From: Segetibacter sp.
GTDB lineage: Bacteria; Bacteroidota; Bacteroidia; Chitinophagales; Chitinophagaceae
Direction of reading: 5' to 3'
Length of the DNA: 57,579 nt
Assembly: GCA_021154405.1 (NCBI GenBank)
Contig: JAJKIP010000215.1
Location: 1-57,579 of the forward strand
Positions 8,048-16,980 of the stretch are shown piece after piece. A model generated the notes under the pieces. The model was not told where the DNA came from, ran no database searches, and saw only the letters and a program-made list of their open reading frames with translations. The first letter of the stretch is position 1, and every line of letters starts with the position of its first letter. A program made the position numbers and the translations under genes.

Positions 8048-10612
8048 ATGCTAAAAAGACCTGGAATATTCACCGCTATTCTCCTTTTATTTATAGTTGT
8101 TTGTCGCGCTCAGGACCTGAGCTATTACCTGCCAGACAGTATTACCTACAATCCAGCCATTCCCAAACCAAAAGATATAATTTACCATGAAGTAGGAGAG
8201 TGGCATGTTACCCATGATCGCCTGGTAAATTATATGAAAGCACTGGCAGCTGCAGCTCCTGAAAGGATCAAACTGGAAACAATGGGATTTACTTATGAAG
8301 GAAGGCCGCAGGTTCTGCTGATAATCACATCGCCAAAAAATCAGCAGCGACTTGAAGAAATAAGACTGCAGCATATTCAATTGACTGACCCGAATACATC
8401 GGCATCCTTGAATATTGATAATATGCCAATTGTAGTGTATATCGGGCATTCAATTCATGGCAACGAATCCAGCGGAGCGAATGCAAGTTTATTGAGTGCA
8501 TATTACCTCGCCGCTGCGCAGGGAAAACAGATTGATGAATTGCTGGACAATACGGTGATATTATTTGATCCTTCCTTTAATCCTGATGGACTGCAACGGT
8601 TCTCCACATGGGCCAATCAGCATAAAAGCAAAAACCTGGTAACGGATCCCAATGACCGCGAGTTTAATGAGGTTTGGCCGGGAGGAAGATTTAATCATTA
8701 TTGGTTTGATCTTAACCGTGACTGGTTACCGGCAGTTCATATAGAAAGCCAGAATCGTTTAAAATGGTTTCATCGCTGGAAACCGAATATCTTAACTGAT
8801 CATCATGAGCAGGGAAGTAATGCCAGTTTCTTCTTTCAGCCGGGTGTTCCTTCTCGCGTCAATCCATTAACACCGGCAAAGAACCAGGAATTAACAGATA
8901 AGCTGGGAAAATTTCATGCAGCATTCCTGGACAGGATCGGTTCATTGTATTTCACAAAAGAGAACTATGATGATTTCTACTATGGTAAAGGTTCTACCTA
9001 TCCGGATATCAATGGTGCGATCGGTATTCTTTTCGAGCAGGCATCATCAAGAGGTCATGCCCAGGAAACCGCCAATGGAATATTGAAATTTCCCTTTACG
9101 ATAAAGAACCAGTTTACTGCGACACTATCTACACTGGAAGGAGCAAAGGTCTTAAGAAAAGAATTCCTTCAATGGCAAAGGGATTTTTATGCAGGCGCTG
9201 TTTCAAAGGGCGATGCGGCCAGCAGGCAGGCTTATGTATTTGGCGATAAGAATGATAAGGCAAAAACCTGTCATTTTATCCAGATGTTGTTACAGCATCA
9301 GATAGAAGTAAATAAAATTAAAGGATGGAAAGATGCTGGATTTGATAGTGAGGCAGCTTATGCAGTTAGAATGAATCAACCCCAAAAATTATTGATACGT
9401 ACGATATTTGAGACCATGCATGACTATAAGGACAGTCTGTTTTATGATATCACCTCCTGGTCAATGCCATTGGCATTCGGACTTCCCTTTAAACAGGTTG
9501 AACTGGCGGCGGCCAATTTCGGAGATAAACTTGAATCCATTTCATTTCCAATAGGAGAATTAACGGCAAAAAGTGAATATGGTTACCTGTTTGAATGGGA
9601 CGAATTTTATACACCCAGAGCTTTGTATGAATTGCAGCAGGAAGGATTGCTGGTTAAGGTGGCCACCAACCCATTTGAAATGGCAATTAATGAAACAGCT
9701 GTGAAGTTTGACTATGGAACTATAATGGTGCCGGTGAAATTTCAGACGCTAAGCTCCGAAAAGGTATTTCAGATTATGAAATCTGTTGCCGAAAAGAACG
9801 GAATAAAAATATATGGTGTGCAGTCAGGAAATACACAGGTCGGTATAGACCTGGGCAGTAGCAAGTTTATTACTGTAACCAAGCCCTCGATAGCCATGAT
9901 CACTGGGACAGGAGTAAATGCAACAGATGCAGGGGAGGTGTGGCATTTATTGGATCAGCGAATGAATATTCCTTCCACTCACCTTGAGCCGGCGATATTC
10001 AACAAGGCGGACCTGGATCGCTATAATACGCTGATCCTTGTTAGTGGAACCTATGCGGACCTGAATGCAGGAAAGTTAAAAAACTGGGTACAGGCAGGAG
10101 GTGTATTGATACTAATGGAGGAAGCGATCAACTGGGCTTCGCAGAATGGAATTTCCAGTGCAACAATAAAAAAGATTGATCCGCCTGTAGACAGTACAAA
10201 GAGATTGCCCTATAATATCCGTGAACAGATTGATGGGGCACAGCAAATGTATGGAGCCATATTTGGGGCGGACGTTGATCTTACTCATCCATTGGCTTAT
10301 GGTTACAATGAAAAAGTAGTAAGCCTGTTTAAAGCAAATAAGGTATTCATGGAGAAGAACAGAAATCCATATGCATGTCCATTTTATTATGGAAATAATC
10401 CATTGCAAAGTGGATGGGTTAGCAGGGAAAATGGAAATGCAGTAAAGAATTCAGCGGCTGTGCTGGTGAATTCGGTTGGAAGTGGCAAGGTGATCAATAT
10501 TGCAGACAATCCCAATTTCAGGGCTTTCTGGCTGGGAGGAATGAAATTATTTATGAATGCAATATTCTTTGGAAGGATCATTGATGTGCAAAGCGCGAGA
10601 ACAGACGATTGA
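8048..10612 (+). CDS. Secreted M14-family zinc carboxypeptidase
   Basis: Exported metallopeptidase of 854 residues. Signal peptide through about residue 21 (FTAILLLFIVVCRAQ). The zinc motif HxxE is His137-Glu140 in GHSIHGNESSG; an Arg/Asn-rich substrate region follows (FDLNRDW), and GILFEQASSRG carries the probable catalytic Glu. DHHEQGSN supplies further histidines typical of this Bacteroidota subgroup. The C-terminal third (from about 600) resembles a glutamine-amidotransferase-like beta/alpha domain (LILVSGTYADLNAGKLKNW, GGVLILMEEA) rather than a peptidase. No T9SS domain is seen, so a periplasmic location is likely. Substrate unknown. Confidence 0.9.
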   Translation: MLKRPGIFTAILLLFIVVCRAQDLSYYLPDSITYNPAIPKPKDIIYHEVGEWHVTHDRLVNYMKALAAAAPERIKLETMGFTYEGRPQVLLIITSPKNQQRLEEIRLQHIQLTDPNTSASLNIDNMPIVVYIGHSIHGNESSGANASLLSAYYLAAAQGKQIDELLDNTVILFDPSFNPDGLQRFSTWANQHKSKNLVTDPNDREFNEVWPGGRFNHYWFDLNRDWLPAVHIESQNRLKWFHRWKPNILTDHHEQGSNASFFFQPGVPSRVNPLTPAKNQELTDKLGKFHAAFLDRIGSLYFTKENYDDFYYGKGSTYPDINGAIGILFEQASSRGHAQETANGILKFPFTIKNQFTATLSTLEGAKVLRKEFLQWQRDFYAGAVSKGDAASRQAYVFGDKNDKAKTCHFIQMLLQHQIEVNKIKGWKDAGFDSEAAYAVRMNQPQKLLIRTIFETMHDYKDSLFYDITSWSMPLAFGLPFKQVELAAANFGDKLESISFPIGELTAKSEYGYLFEWDEFYTPRALYELQQEGLLVKVATNPFEMAINETAVKFDYGTIMVPVKFQTLSSEKVFQIMKSVAEKNGIKIYGVQSGNTQVGIDLGSSKFITVTKPSIAMITGTGVNATDAGEVWHLLDQRMNIPSTHLEPAIFNKADLDRYNTLILVSGTYADLNAGKLKNWVQAGGVLILMEEAINWASQNGISSATIKKIDPPVDSTKRLPYNIREQIDGAQQMYGAIFGADVDLTHPLAYGYNEKVVSLFKANKVFMEKNRNPYACPFYYGNNPLQSGWVSRENGNAVKNSAAVLVNSVGSGKVINIADNPNFRAFWLGGMKLFMNAIFFGRIIDVQSARTDD

Positions 10613-10853
10613 AGACAGAATAAATAATTGTGGCTGTCAGAAAAGAAACATTAAATATTGTTTTTTCCCCTTGGAAAAGCCCTTCCTGTTAACCGATATT
10701 GCACCTCGTAACAGTAATGGGAGCGGCGGGGAAAAAGTTATTCACAAACCGCCTTTCAGAGGCTTGAATCGATTCAGTGCGTGTTTCAGGTCTGGGAATA
10801 TTCCTAACTTGCCGCTTCATTATATTAAATACGCAAATTAAAATTTGAGCACT

Positions 10854-11279
10854 ATGATTAAAATGCAAGTAATTGGAAACCTCGGCAAGGATTGCGTGGT
10901 TAACACAGTAAATGGCAAAAACGTTATCAATTTCACTGTAGCGCATACTGAAAAGTACAGGGACAGCCAGGGCAGCAACCAGGAAAAGACAACCTGGGTT
11001 GATTGCGCTTACTGGACAGACCGGACAGCCATTTCACCCTATCTTACAAAAGGAAAGCAGGTATTTGTAGAAGGTACTCCTGAAGTAAGGTCGTTTACCC
11101 GGCAGGATGGAACATCCGGTGCTTCATTGTCACTTCGTGTAAGAGAAGTACAATTGTTGGGAGGCAGAGGAGAGGGTGGCGTTCCGTCATCACAAGGTAG
11201 CAGTTATTCCTCTTCTTCTGCGAGCACTGTTCCCTCAGCCAGTGATATTACTGAGCCCATCGATGATCTTCCTTTCTAA
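10854..11279 (+). CDS. ssb: Single-stranded DNA-binding protein
   Basis: OB-fold protein that coats single-stranded DNA in replication, repair and recombination. The start MIKMQVIGNLGKDCVVN matches the family, so the ATG at 10854 is preferred over the TTG at 10845; 141 residues. The OB fold covers about residues 1-110 (VINFTVAHTEK, TTWVDCAYWTDRTA, GKQVFVEGTPEV), followed by a Ser-rich linker and the acidic tip ITEPIDDLPF that recruits partner proteins. An intrinsic terminator follows at 11346. It stands alone, as is common. Confidence 0.97.
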   Translation: MIKMQVIGNLGKDCVVNTVNGKNVINFTVAHTEKYRDSQGSNQEKTTWVDCAYWTDRTAISPYLTKGKQVFVEGTPEVRSFTRQDGTSGASLSLRVREVQLLGGRGEGGVPSSQGSSYSSSSASTVPSASDITEPIDDLPF

Positions 11280-11345
11280 ATCAGCTATAAAACAGATTTA
11301 AACCATACCCACTCTCTCGCTTTCTTGCTTTAAGCAAGATAAAAC

Positions 11346-11386
11346 AATGTCCCGCTTAAGTTTTTCTTATGCGGGACATTTTTATT
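11346..11386 (+). terminator. Intrinsic terminator after ssb
   Basis: Perfect 10-base arms AATGTCCCGC (11346-11355) and GCGGGACATT (11371-11380) with a 15-base loop, then TTTATTTT. It lies 66 bases after the ssb stop, and could also serve the opposing GH130-like gene from the other side. Confidence 0.8.
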
Positions 11387-11438
11387 TTAATGGTTCGCTA
11401 TCGCAAATGGACGTTCGGAATTTCATCAGTTTTTTTGT

Positions 11439-12539
11439 CTATTCTTTTACTGCTACTGCAATCTTCGAATCAGCAGTGCCATAATACAGGTACCATTTAT
11501 TTTTGAATTCTACCAAACCCTCTACAAAACAAACCTGGTTTACCTGGCCAGAGATCTCATAGGGCTTATCCGGTCTGATGATATAACTGTGCATCCGGTC
11601 TTTTACTTTAGAAGGATCGTTGGCATCCAATAAAATTTCAGATGCAGTATAAGTCCCTTCTGTCAGAGAGGTATCGCCTTTGGAAATACTATTGCGACTA
11701 TTGTATATCAAAACAATTCCATCTTTGTTAAGCATGGCCGGAGGGCCAGGTTCTACGAGATCACTATCAAATTTTCCTTTGCGCGGACCAAATACCGTAA
11801 TGAGCTTTCCATGCTTATCTTCCATTGGAGTCCAGTGGATCAGATCTTCAGACCATGCCAGGAAAATATCAGTATCGCCCCAATACATCCAGTATTTGTT
11901 ATCGATCCTTGCCGCAATCGCTTTGCCTCCTTCATAATGACTGACTATTGAGCCGGATTTACTCCAGTGGTCAATGTATTTCCCTTTATACGCATTGGCA
12001 AAAGCCAATCCGTGTTTTTGCCATTGATGCAGGTCTTTGGAAGAAGCTATCATCAGTCTGGCTTTATCACCATCATAACCTGTATAAGTAAGAAAATAAG
12101 TTCCAGTTTCGTCTTCCACCACACGTGGATCTTCACATCCTCCTTCCCATTCATATTTTTTGAGACTGTCGTTATCGGGATACAAAACCGGGGTAAAGGA
12201 TTTAGTGAAATGTAAACCATCGGTGCTCCATGCCAGTCCAATTCGTGAAGTACCAGCATATTTACCAATACTGTCTTCTGCCCTGTATAACAGGAACACG
12301 GTATCATCACGCACCAATGCTGCCGGATTGAAAACATCTTTTTCCTGCCAATTGACTGTAGCATTTCTTATGGGACAGTTAAATGAACTTGCTGTATCCG
12401 GACCAATAACGGGATTGGCATAATCGGCCTTTGAAAAAGGAAGGAGAAGCCAGCTTTTTTCCGAATCAGGAGAATTCCTGTCCCTGCTGTTTTTGCATCC
12501 TAAAAATAAAAGAAAGGAAATGATCAGGATGTATCTCAT
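11439..12539 (-). CDS. GH130-like glycoside hydrolase/phosphorylase lipoprotein
   Basis: 366 residues forming a likely five-bladed beta-propeller. The signal ends in a lipobox (FLLFLGC, Cys15), so the protein is anchored in an envelope membrane. NPAALVRDDTVFLLYRAED and GGCEDPRVVEDETGTYFLTY are hallmarks of GH130, which acts on beta-mannosides; Asp137 of CEDPR is the expected general acid. Many GH130 enzymes are phosphorolytic; exported members lacking access to ATP-derived phosphate pools are generally hydrolases, so hydrolysis is the safer guess. GH32/GH43/GH117-type propellers share part of this pattern. No SusC/SusD genes are nearby, but two sugar-acid-type dehydrogenases follow divergently. 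Confidence 0.8.
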   Translation of the reverse strand: MRYILIISFLLFLGCKNSRDRNSPDSEKSWLLLPFSKADYANPVIGPDTASSFNCPIRNATVNWQEKDVFNPAALVRDDTVFLLYRAEDSIGKYAGTSRIGLAWSTDGLHFTKSFTPVLYPDNDSLKKYEWEGGCEDPRVVEDETGTYFLTYTGYDGDKARLMIASSKDLHQWQKHGLAFANAYKGKYIDHWSKSGSIVSHYEGGKAIAARIDNKYWMYWGDTDIFLAWSEDLIHWTPMEDKHGKLITVFGPRKGKFDSDLVEPGPPAMLNKDGIVLIYNSRNSISKGDTSLTEGTYTASEILLDANDPSKVKDRMHSYIIRPDKPYEISGQVNQVCFVEGLVEFKNKWYLYYGTADSKIAVAVKE

Positions 12540-12611
12540 ATGTATTAATTATCTATATTTCAATATGCAAATGTCAGGCCTATCGTTCGCTGGCAATCGA
12601 ATAACAATTAA

Positions 12612-12632
12612 TTTTAGGCATACATCCTAAAA
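12612..12632. repeat. Inverted repeat upstream of yiaK-like gene
   Basis: TTTTAGG (12612-12618) and CCTAAAA (12626-12632) flank the 7-base spacer CATACAT and end 5 bases before the ATG at 12638. Placement suits a transcriptional operator or a start-proximal hairpin; neither is proven. Confidence 0.4.
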
Positions 12633-12637
12633 CTAAT

Positions 12638-13657
12638 ATGACTATTGAAAATAACACTATTCTGATTGAGCCAGGCAAGATGACGGAAGTACTCACCATC
12701 ATCCTGGTAAAGTATGGATTCGAGGAAAAAAAAGCAGGCAAATGTGCAGCCATTTTTACCAATAGCAGTGTAGATGGGATCTACACCCATGGGATCAATC
12801 GATTCAGCAGATTTGTTGAATATTTAAAGAAAGGATTTATCAGGCCGGAAGCAGAACCATCGTTAAAAAAGAAAGCTGGTAATATTGAGCAATGGGATGG
12901 GAATCTGGGACCAGGAATATTGAATGCTATTGTGGCTACGGACCGGGTTATCGAGTTGGCTATGGATGGTGGGATAGGATGTGTGGCATTGAGTAATACT
13001 AATCACTGGATGCGTGGTGGGAGCTATGGATGGCAGGCTGCCAAAAGAGGATTTGCATTTATTGGATTCACAAATACAATTGCCAATATGCCAGCCTGGG
13101 GGGCAAAGGACCAAAAACTGGGGAATAATCCCCTGGTGATTGCATTGCCTTATAATGAGGAAGCTATTGTTTTGGATATGGCTATGTCACAATATTCTTT
13201 TGGAGCAATGGAAATGGCGGTGATCAAAAAAGAATCATTAACTTATCATGGTGGCTTTGACAGATCCGGTAATTTAACCAATATCCCATCGGCCATATTA
13301 GCTTCACGCAGACCATTGCCAATTGGTTACTGGAAAGGAGCGGGGCTTTCTCTTTTGCTGGATATACTGGCTGCTTTACTTTCAGGAGGACTATCAACAC
13401 ACGAGATTAGTAAGAAAGAAGTAGAGCATTCCGTATCACAGGTATTCATTGCAATTGATCTTATTCAGCTGGGAGAGAGTTCTGTGATTAATCGTACCAT
13501 CCAGGGAATAATCGATGATTATCTTCAATCCGTTCCCCAGGATGAAAGGATACATATCAGTTATCCTGGTCAAAGAGTGATTGACACGAGGAAAAAAAAT
13601 ACGGAATATGGAATACCTGTTTTGAAAGAAGTGTGGGAACAGGTGATTTCATTATAA
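12638..13657 (+). CDS. yiaK: 3-dehydro-L-gulonate 2-dehydrogenase (YiaK-like)
   Basis: NAD(P)H-dependent oxidoreductase of the Ldh/malate-lactate dehydrogenase (Rossmann-unrelated) superfamily. From memory it aligns closely with E. coli YiaK (2,3-diketo-L-gulonate reductase) over its full 339 residues: YTHGINRFSRFVEYLKKG carries the catalytic His, NHWMRGGSYGWQAA and PAWGAKDQ form the active site, and GYWKGAGLSLLLDILAALL and VSQVFIAID complete the match. The reaction interconverts 3-dehydro-L-gulonate and 2,3-diketo-L-gulonate. A second family member follows 43 bases downstream. No ulaA-like or yiaMNO-like transport genes are present, so the physiological substrate remains inferred. Confidence 0.82.
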   Translation: MTIENNTILIEPGKMTEVLTIILVKYGFEEKKAGKCAAIFTNSSVDGIYTHGINRFSRFVEYLKKGFIRPEAEPSLKKKAGNIEQWDGNLGPGILNAIVATDRVIELAMDGGIGCVALSNTNHWMRGGSYGWQAAKRGFAFIGFTNTIANMPAWGAKDQKLGNNPLVIALPYNEEAIVLDMAMSQYSFGAMEMAVIKKESLTYHGGFDRSGNLTNIPSAILASRRPLPIGYWKGAGLSLLLDILAALLSGGLSTHEISKKEVEHSVSQVFIAIDLIQLGESSVINRTIQGIIDDYLQSVPQDERIHISYPGQRVIDTRKKNTEYGIPVLKEVWEQVISL

Positions 13658-13700
13658 GATACATGTCTGCTGTTTATTCAGATTCACCTTTCTTTGCAGG

Positions 13701-14786
13701 ATGCCAGAAATAAATTATTCCTATCCCCAGCTATATGATTTTACAAAAGCCATATTTCTGAAGATTGGCTGTAGTGAAGTGCATGCTGATACAGCATCAA
13801 AGACCTTATTATCTGCTGATCTGCGTGGTGTGGATTCACATGGGATCGCACGATTGAGCGGCTATGTCAGATTATGGGAAGCAAAAAGAGTAAATGCAAA
13901 ACCTGATATCAGGATTATACATGAATCTCCTTCAACGGCTGTAGTAGAGGGTGATAGTGGGCTTGGCCTGGTAGTAGCACCCTTTGCCATGAAAATTGCA
14001 ATTGAGAAAGCAGGCAAGGCTGGTACCGGCTGGGTATGTGTTCAGAACAGCAACCATTTCGGCATTGCTGCTTACCATGCCATGATGGCTCTTGAGCATG
14101 ATATGATCGGAATCGCAATGACTAATGCCAGTCCGCTGGTAGCGCCAACATTCTCAATCGACAAAATGCTGGGCACAAATCCTATTTGTGTTGCCGCGCC
14201 AGCTGGCAAGGAACCGGCTTTTGTGGCTGATCTCGCTACTACAACGGCCGCGAATGGCAAACTTGAGATCTTGCAGCGAAAGAATCTTGCTACTCCAGGT
14301 GGCTGGGTACAGGACAAGGAAGGCCATCCATCTCATGATCCTCATATATTGAAGCAGGGAGGTGCATTATTACCATTGGGGGGCGACCGTGAACATGGTA
14401 GTCATAAAGGGTATGCATTAGGAGCTATCGTTGATATTTTTTCAGGTGTATTAAGTGGGGCCAATTATGCACCCTGGGTGCCGCCTTTCCCAGCCTATGT
14501 ACCTATGCCTTCCCGCCAGCCCGGCAAAGGAATTGGTCATTTCCTCGGTGCGATGCGTATCGATGCATTCCGACCCGCTGCTGAATTCAAAGAAAGCATG
14601 GATGACTGGATCCAGGGATTCCGAAAGGCAAAGCCCGTCCCTGGTGAGGAAAAAGTATTGGTACCTGGAGATCCGGAAAGGGAGTTTGAAAAGGAAAGAA
14701 TGGAGAATGGCATTGACCTTTTACAAACGATTGTGGATGACCTGAAACAGGTTAGTCACAAACTGGGTGTTCCCTTTTTGCAATAA
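13701..14786 (+). CDS. Ldh-family (malate/L-lactate-type) oxidoreductase
   Basis: 361-residue paralogue of the preceding gene's superfamily but of a different branch. Key signatures are VDSHGIARLSGYV (catalytic His), NSNHFGIAAYHAM, PLVAPTFSIDKMLGTNPICVAAP (cofactor/substrate loop) and GSHKGYALGAIVDIFSGVLSG. This branch contains malate, L-lactate, sulfolactate and hydroxyglutarate-type NAD dehydrogenases; the sequence alone does not tell which 2-hydroxyacid is used. The pair is probably one transcription unit (43-base gap, same strand) and may act in catabolism of sugar acids or hydroxyacids. Confidence 0.85.
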   Translation: MPEINYSYPQLYDFTKAIFLKIGCSEVHADTASKTLLSADLRGVDSHGIARLSGYVRLWEAKRVNAKPDIRIIHESPSTAVVEGDSGLGLVVAPFAMKIAIEKAGKAGTGWVCVQNSNHFGIAAYHAMMALEHDMIGIAMTNASPLVAPTFSIDKMLGTNPICVAAPAGKEPAFVADLATTTAANGKLEILQRKNLATPGGWVQDKEGHPSHDPHILKQGGALLPLGGDREHGSHKGYALGAIVDIFSGVLSGANYAPWVPPFPAYVPMPSRQPGKGIGHFLGAMRIDAFRPAAEFKESMDDWIQGFRKAKPVPGEEKVLVPGDPEREFEKERMENGIDLLQTIVDDLKQVSHKLGVPFLQ

Positions 14787-14906
14787 TCGCCGGATCAACG
14801 CCCAACTTATGCCCAAAGCACGCAAATCCAGGGCATTCTTTGCTTACAGGGACTTATCTTTGCACCCACATTTTTAATCCTTTAAAAAATCGGAAGGGGG
14901 GAACAA

Positions 14907-16229
14907 ATGAAAGTAATGAAGTTTGGTGGCACCAGTGTGGGCAAACCTGAAAGGATGCACCATATTGTTTCACTGGTAACGAAAGAATCAGAGCCGGCCA
15001 TTGTAGTACTATCTGCATTGTCTGGCACCACCAATGCGCTGGTTGAGATAGGTCTCTGGATAGCAAAGGGTGACCGCTCATCTGCCAAGCAAACCATCGA
15101 TAAACTCGAAGAACATTACCATAATTTCATTTCCCAACTGGTTTCCAAACCTGAGGCTGTAGCAAAGGCCAAAGCTGTGATTGCCGAGCATTTTGAATTC
15201 CTCAATATCATTCTAAAGATATCTTTCAGCGAAGCCTTAAGTAAAGATATTCTTGCACAGGGCGAATTGCTTTCCACCAAATTATTCTGCGTCTATCTGG
15301 AAGAACAGGGGATTGATCATGTGTTATTGCCGGCGCTTGAGTTCATGACCATTGACAGTTATGATGAACCACAGATCGGCAGCATTAAAGTGAAACTGAC
15401 GCAGCTGCTGGAGAAATACAAGGATAAAAAGATCTTCGTTACACAGGGATATATCAGTCGCAATGCAAGAGGTGAAGTAGATAACCTGAAAAGAGGTGGT
15501 AGTGATTATTCTGCATCACTTATTGCCGCTGCTATCAATGCAACCGTATGCGAAATATGGACTGATATTGACGGAATGCACAATAATGATCCCCGTATAG
15601 TAAAGAAAACTGTACCGGTTGAGCAATTGAGCTTTGACGAAGCAGCAGAGTTGGCCTATTTTGGAGCCAAGATACTGCACCCCGCGTCCATCTGGCCTGC
15701 TCAAACCTATAAAATACCTGTGAAGCTGCTTAATACGATGGCGCCTGAAGCAAGAGGAACACTGATCACTGAAAAAGCGGGTAGTGTGGGCGTGAAAGCA
15801 GTGGCAGCGAAAGATAATATCACAGCAATTCGGATCAAGAGCAGTCGAATGTTACTGGCTTATGGCTTTCTCCGGAAAATATTTGAGGTGTTTGAGAAAT
15901 ACCGGACACCCATTGATATGATCACTACTTCCGAAGTGGCCGTATCAATTACAATTGACCATTCCAATTATTTAAGAGAAATTCTGAAGGAACTGGAGCC
16001 ATTTGGTTCCATTGAGGTAGATGAGAACCAGGCAATCATTTCTGTAGTGGGGAATGAAATATCTCAAACCACCCAGATCGTAAAGAAGCTATTTGGTTCC
16101 ATTATGAATATACCTGTACGGATGGTTTCCTATGGGGGAAGTCCTCATAATATTTCTTTGCTGATTCCAGGTGAATACAAGACCCAGATATTACAACAAT
16201 TGAACAGGGGCATGTTTGGGCTGGAATGA
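14907..16229 (+). CDS. lysC: Monofunctional aspartate kinase
   Basis: Phosphorylates L-aspartate, the first step towards lysine, threonine, methionine and, here with dapB at 30.6 kb, diaminopimelate for peptidoglycan. 440 residues: kinase domain 1-290 with MKFGGTSVGK at the N-terminus, FVTQGYISRNARGEV, LKRGGSDYSASL and the aspartate-binding WTDIDGMHNNDPR; ACT domains 300-440 (TAIRIKSSRMLL, AIISVVGNEI) for allosteric control, with the effector not readable. Unusually for this window a strong purine-rich SD-like stretch (GGAAGGGGGG) lies 6-15 bases before the ATG. TATCTTTG at 14855-14862 fits a -7 element, without a clear -33. Confidence 0.96.
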   Translation: MKVMKFGGTSVGKPERMHHIVSLVTKESEPAIVVLSALSGTTNALVEIGLWIAKGDRSSAKQTIDKLEEHYHNFISQLVSKPEAVAKAKAVIAEHFEFLNIILKISFSEALSKDILAQGELLSTKLFCVYLEEQGIDHVLLPALEFMTIDSYDEPQIGSIKVKLTQLLEKYKDKKIFVTQGYISRNARGEVDNLKRGGSDYSASLIAAAINATVCEIWTDIDGMHNNDPRIVKKTVPVEQLSFDEAAELAYFGAKILHPASIWPAQTYKIPVKLLNTMAPEARGTLITEKAGSVGVKAVAAKDNITAIRIKSSRMLLAYGFLRKIFEVFEKYRTPIDMITTSEVAVSITIDHSNYLREILKELEPFGSIEVDENQAIISVVGNEISQTTQIVKKLFGSIMNIPVRMVSYGGSPHNISLLIPGEYKTQILQQLNRGMFGLE

Positions 16230-16247
16230 TCTTCCCCAAATAGCGGC

Positions 16248-16316
16248 TATGGCCCAGCGGGCCATATATCGGTAATTTTGCTTTCCGGCTTTTGCCGAAA
16301 TTTGCCTTCGGCAAAA
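16248..16316. repeat. Two adjacent strong hairpins between lysC and hydrolase gene
   Basis: Hairpin 1: TATGGCCC (16248-16255), loop AGC, GGGCCATA (16259-16266). Hairpin 2: TTTTGCCGAA (16290-16299), spacer ATTTGCC, TTCGGCAAAA (16307-16316). Both stems are perfect. Hairpin 1 begins 18 bases after the lysC stop; hairpin 2 ends 12 bases before the ATG of the hydrolase. They could end lysC transcription, protect mRNA ends, or sequester the next start. Neither has a long T tract, so plain intrinsic termination is uncertain. Confidence 0.6.
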
Positions 16317-16328
16317 TCCCGAAAGGTT

Positions 16329-16973
16329 ATGAAGCAGGTAATTTATTGCATTAGCGGGTTAGGAGCAGATGAGAGGATATTTGAACATCTTCAATTCCGT
16401 AATTACGATCTGCGATTTATTTCCTGGTTACATCCTTCCAAAAATGAAACGATACGAGAGTATGCCCGCCGAATGGCTCATTCCATCCAGGAGAAGGATG
16501 CCATTCTTTTGGGGGTGTCTTTCGGTGGAATGATGGCGGTTGAAATTGCACGGCAAATCCCTATACAAAAAGTCATTCTTATTTCCAGCATTAAATCTGC
16601 GCATGAATTACCTCGCTGGATGAAAATGGCGGGAAATCTGAAGCTAAACCGGATAATACCTATGCGGCCCTATTCATTCATCACAAAAATTGGCAACAGG
16701 CGATTAGGTGTAACTAATGCTGATGAGGAAAAAATGGTAGAGGCCTATAGAAAATCGGTAAACGCGGTTTATCTGGATTGGGCAGTTAACCAGATACTTA
16801 ACTGGAGGAATGATTGGGTGCCGCCGGGTATAATACATATTCATGGAGATGCGGACAGGATATTTCCCATAAAAGAGATAAGGCCAACGCATATCATCAA
16901 AGGCGCTACCCATTTTATGGTGCACAATCGTGCCGCAGAAGTAGTTCAGTGTATAGAAGAAGCGCTAGAATAA
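16329..16973 (+). CDS. Alpha/beta hydrolase
   Basis: Small serine hydrolase-fold protein of 214 residues. The nucleophile elbow is GVSFGGM (GxSxG); an acidic residue in HIHGDADRIFP and a His in GATHFMVHN complete a plausible triad. The N-terminus VIYCISGLGADERIF is the oxyanion-side strand. The ATG at 16329 (MKQVIYCISG) is preferred to the upstream frame start at 16278, which would run through a hairpin-forming repeat. Substrate cannot be told from sequence. Confidence 0.82.
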   Translation: MKQVIYCISGLGADERIFEHLQFRNYDLRFISWLHPSKNETIREYARRMAHSIQEKDAILLGVSFGGMMAVEIARQIPIQKVILISSIKSAHELPRWMKMAGNLKLNRIIPMRPYSFITKIGNRRLGVTNADEEKMVEAYRKSVNAVYLDWAVNQILNWRNDWVPPGIIHIHGDADRIFPIKEIRPTHIIKGATHFMVHNRAAEVVQCIEEALE

Positions 16974-16980
16974 TTTTTGC

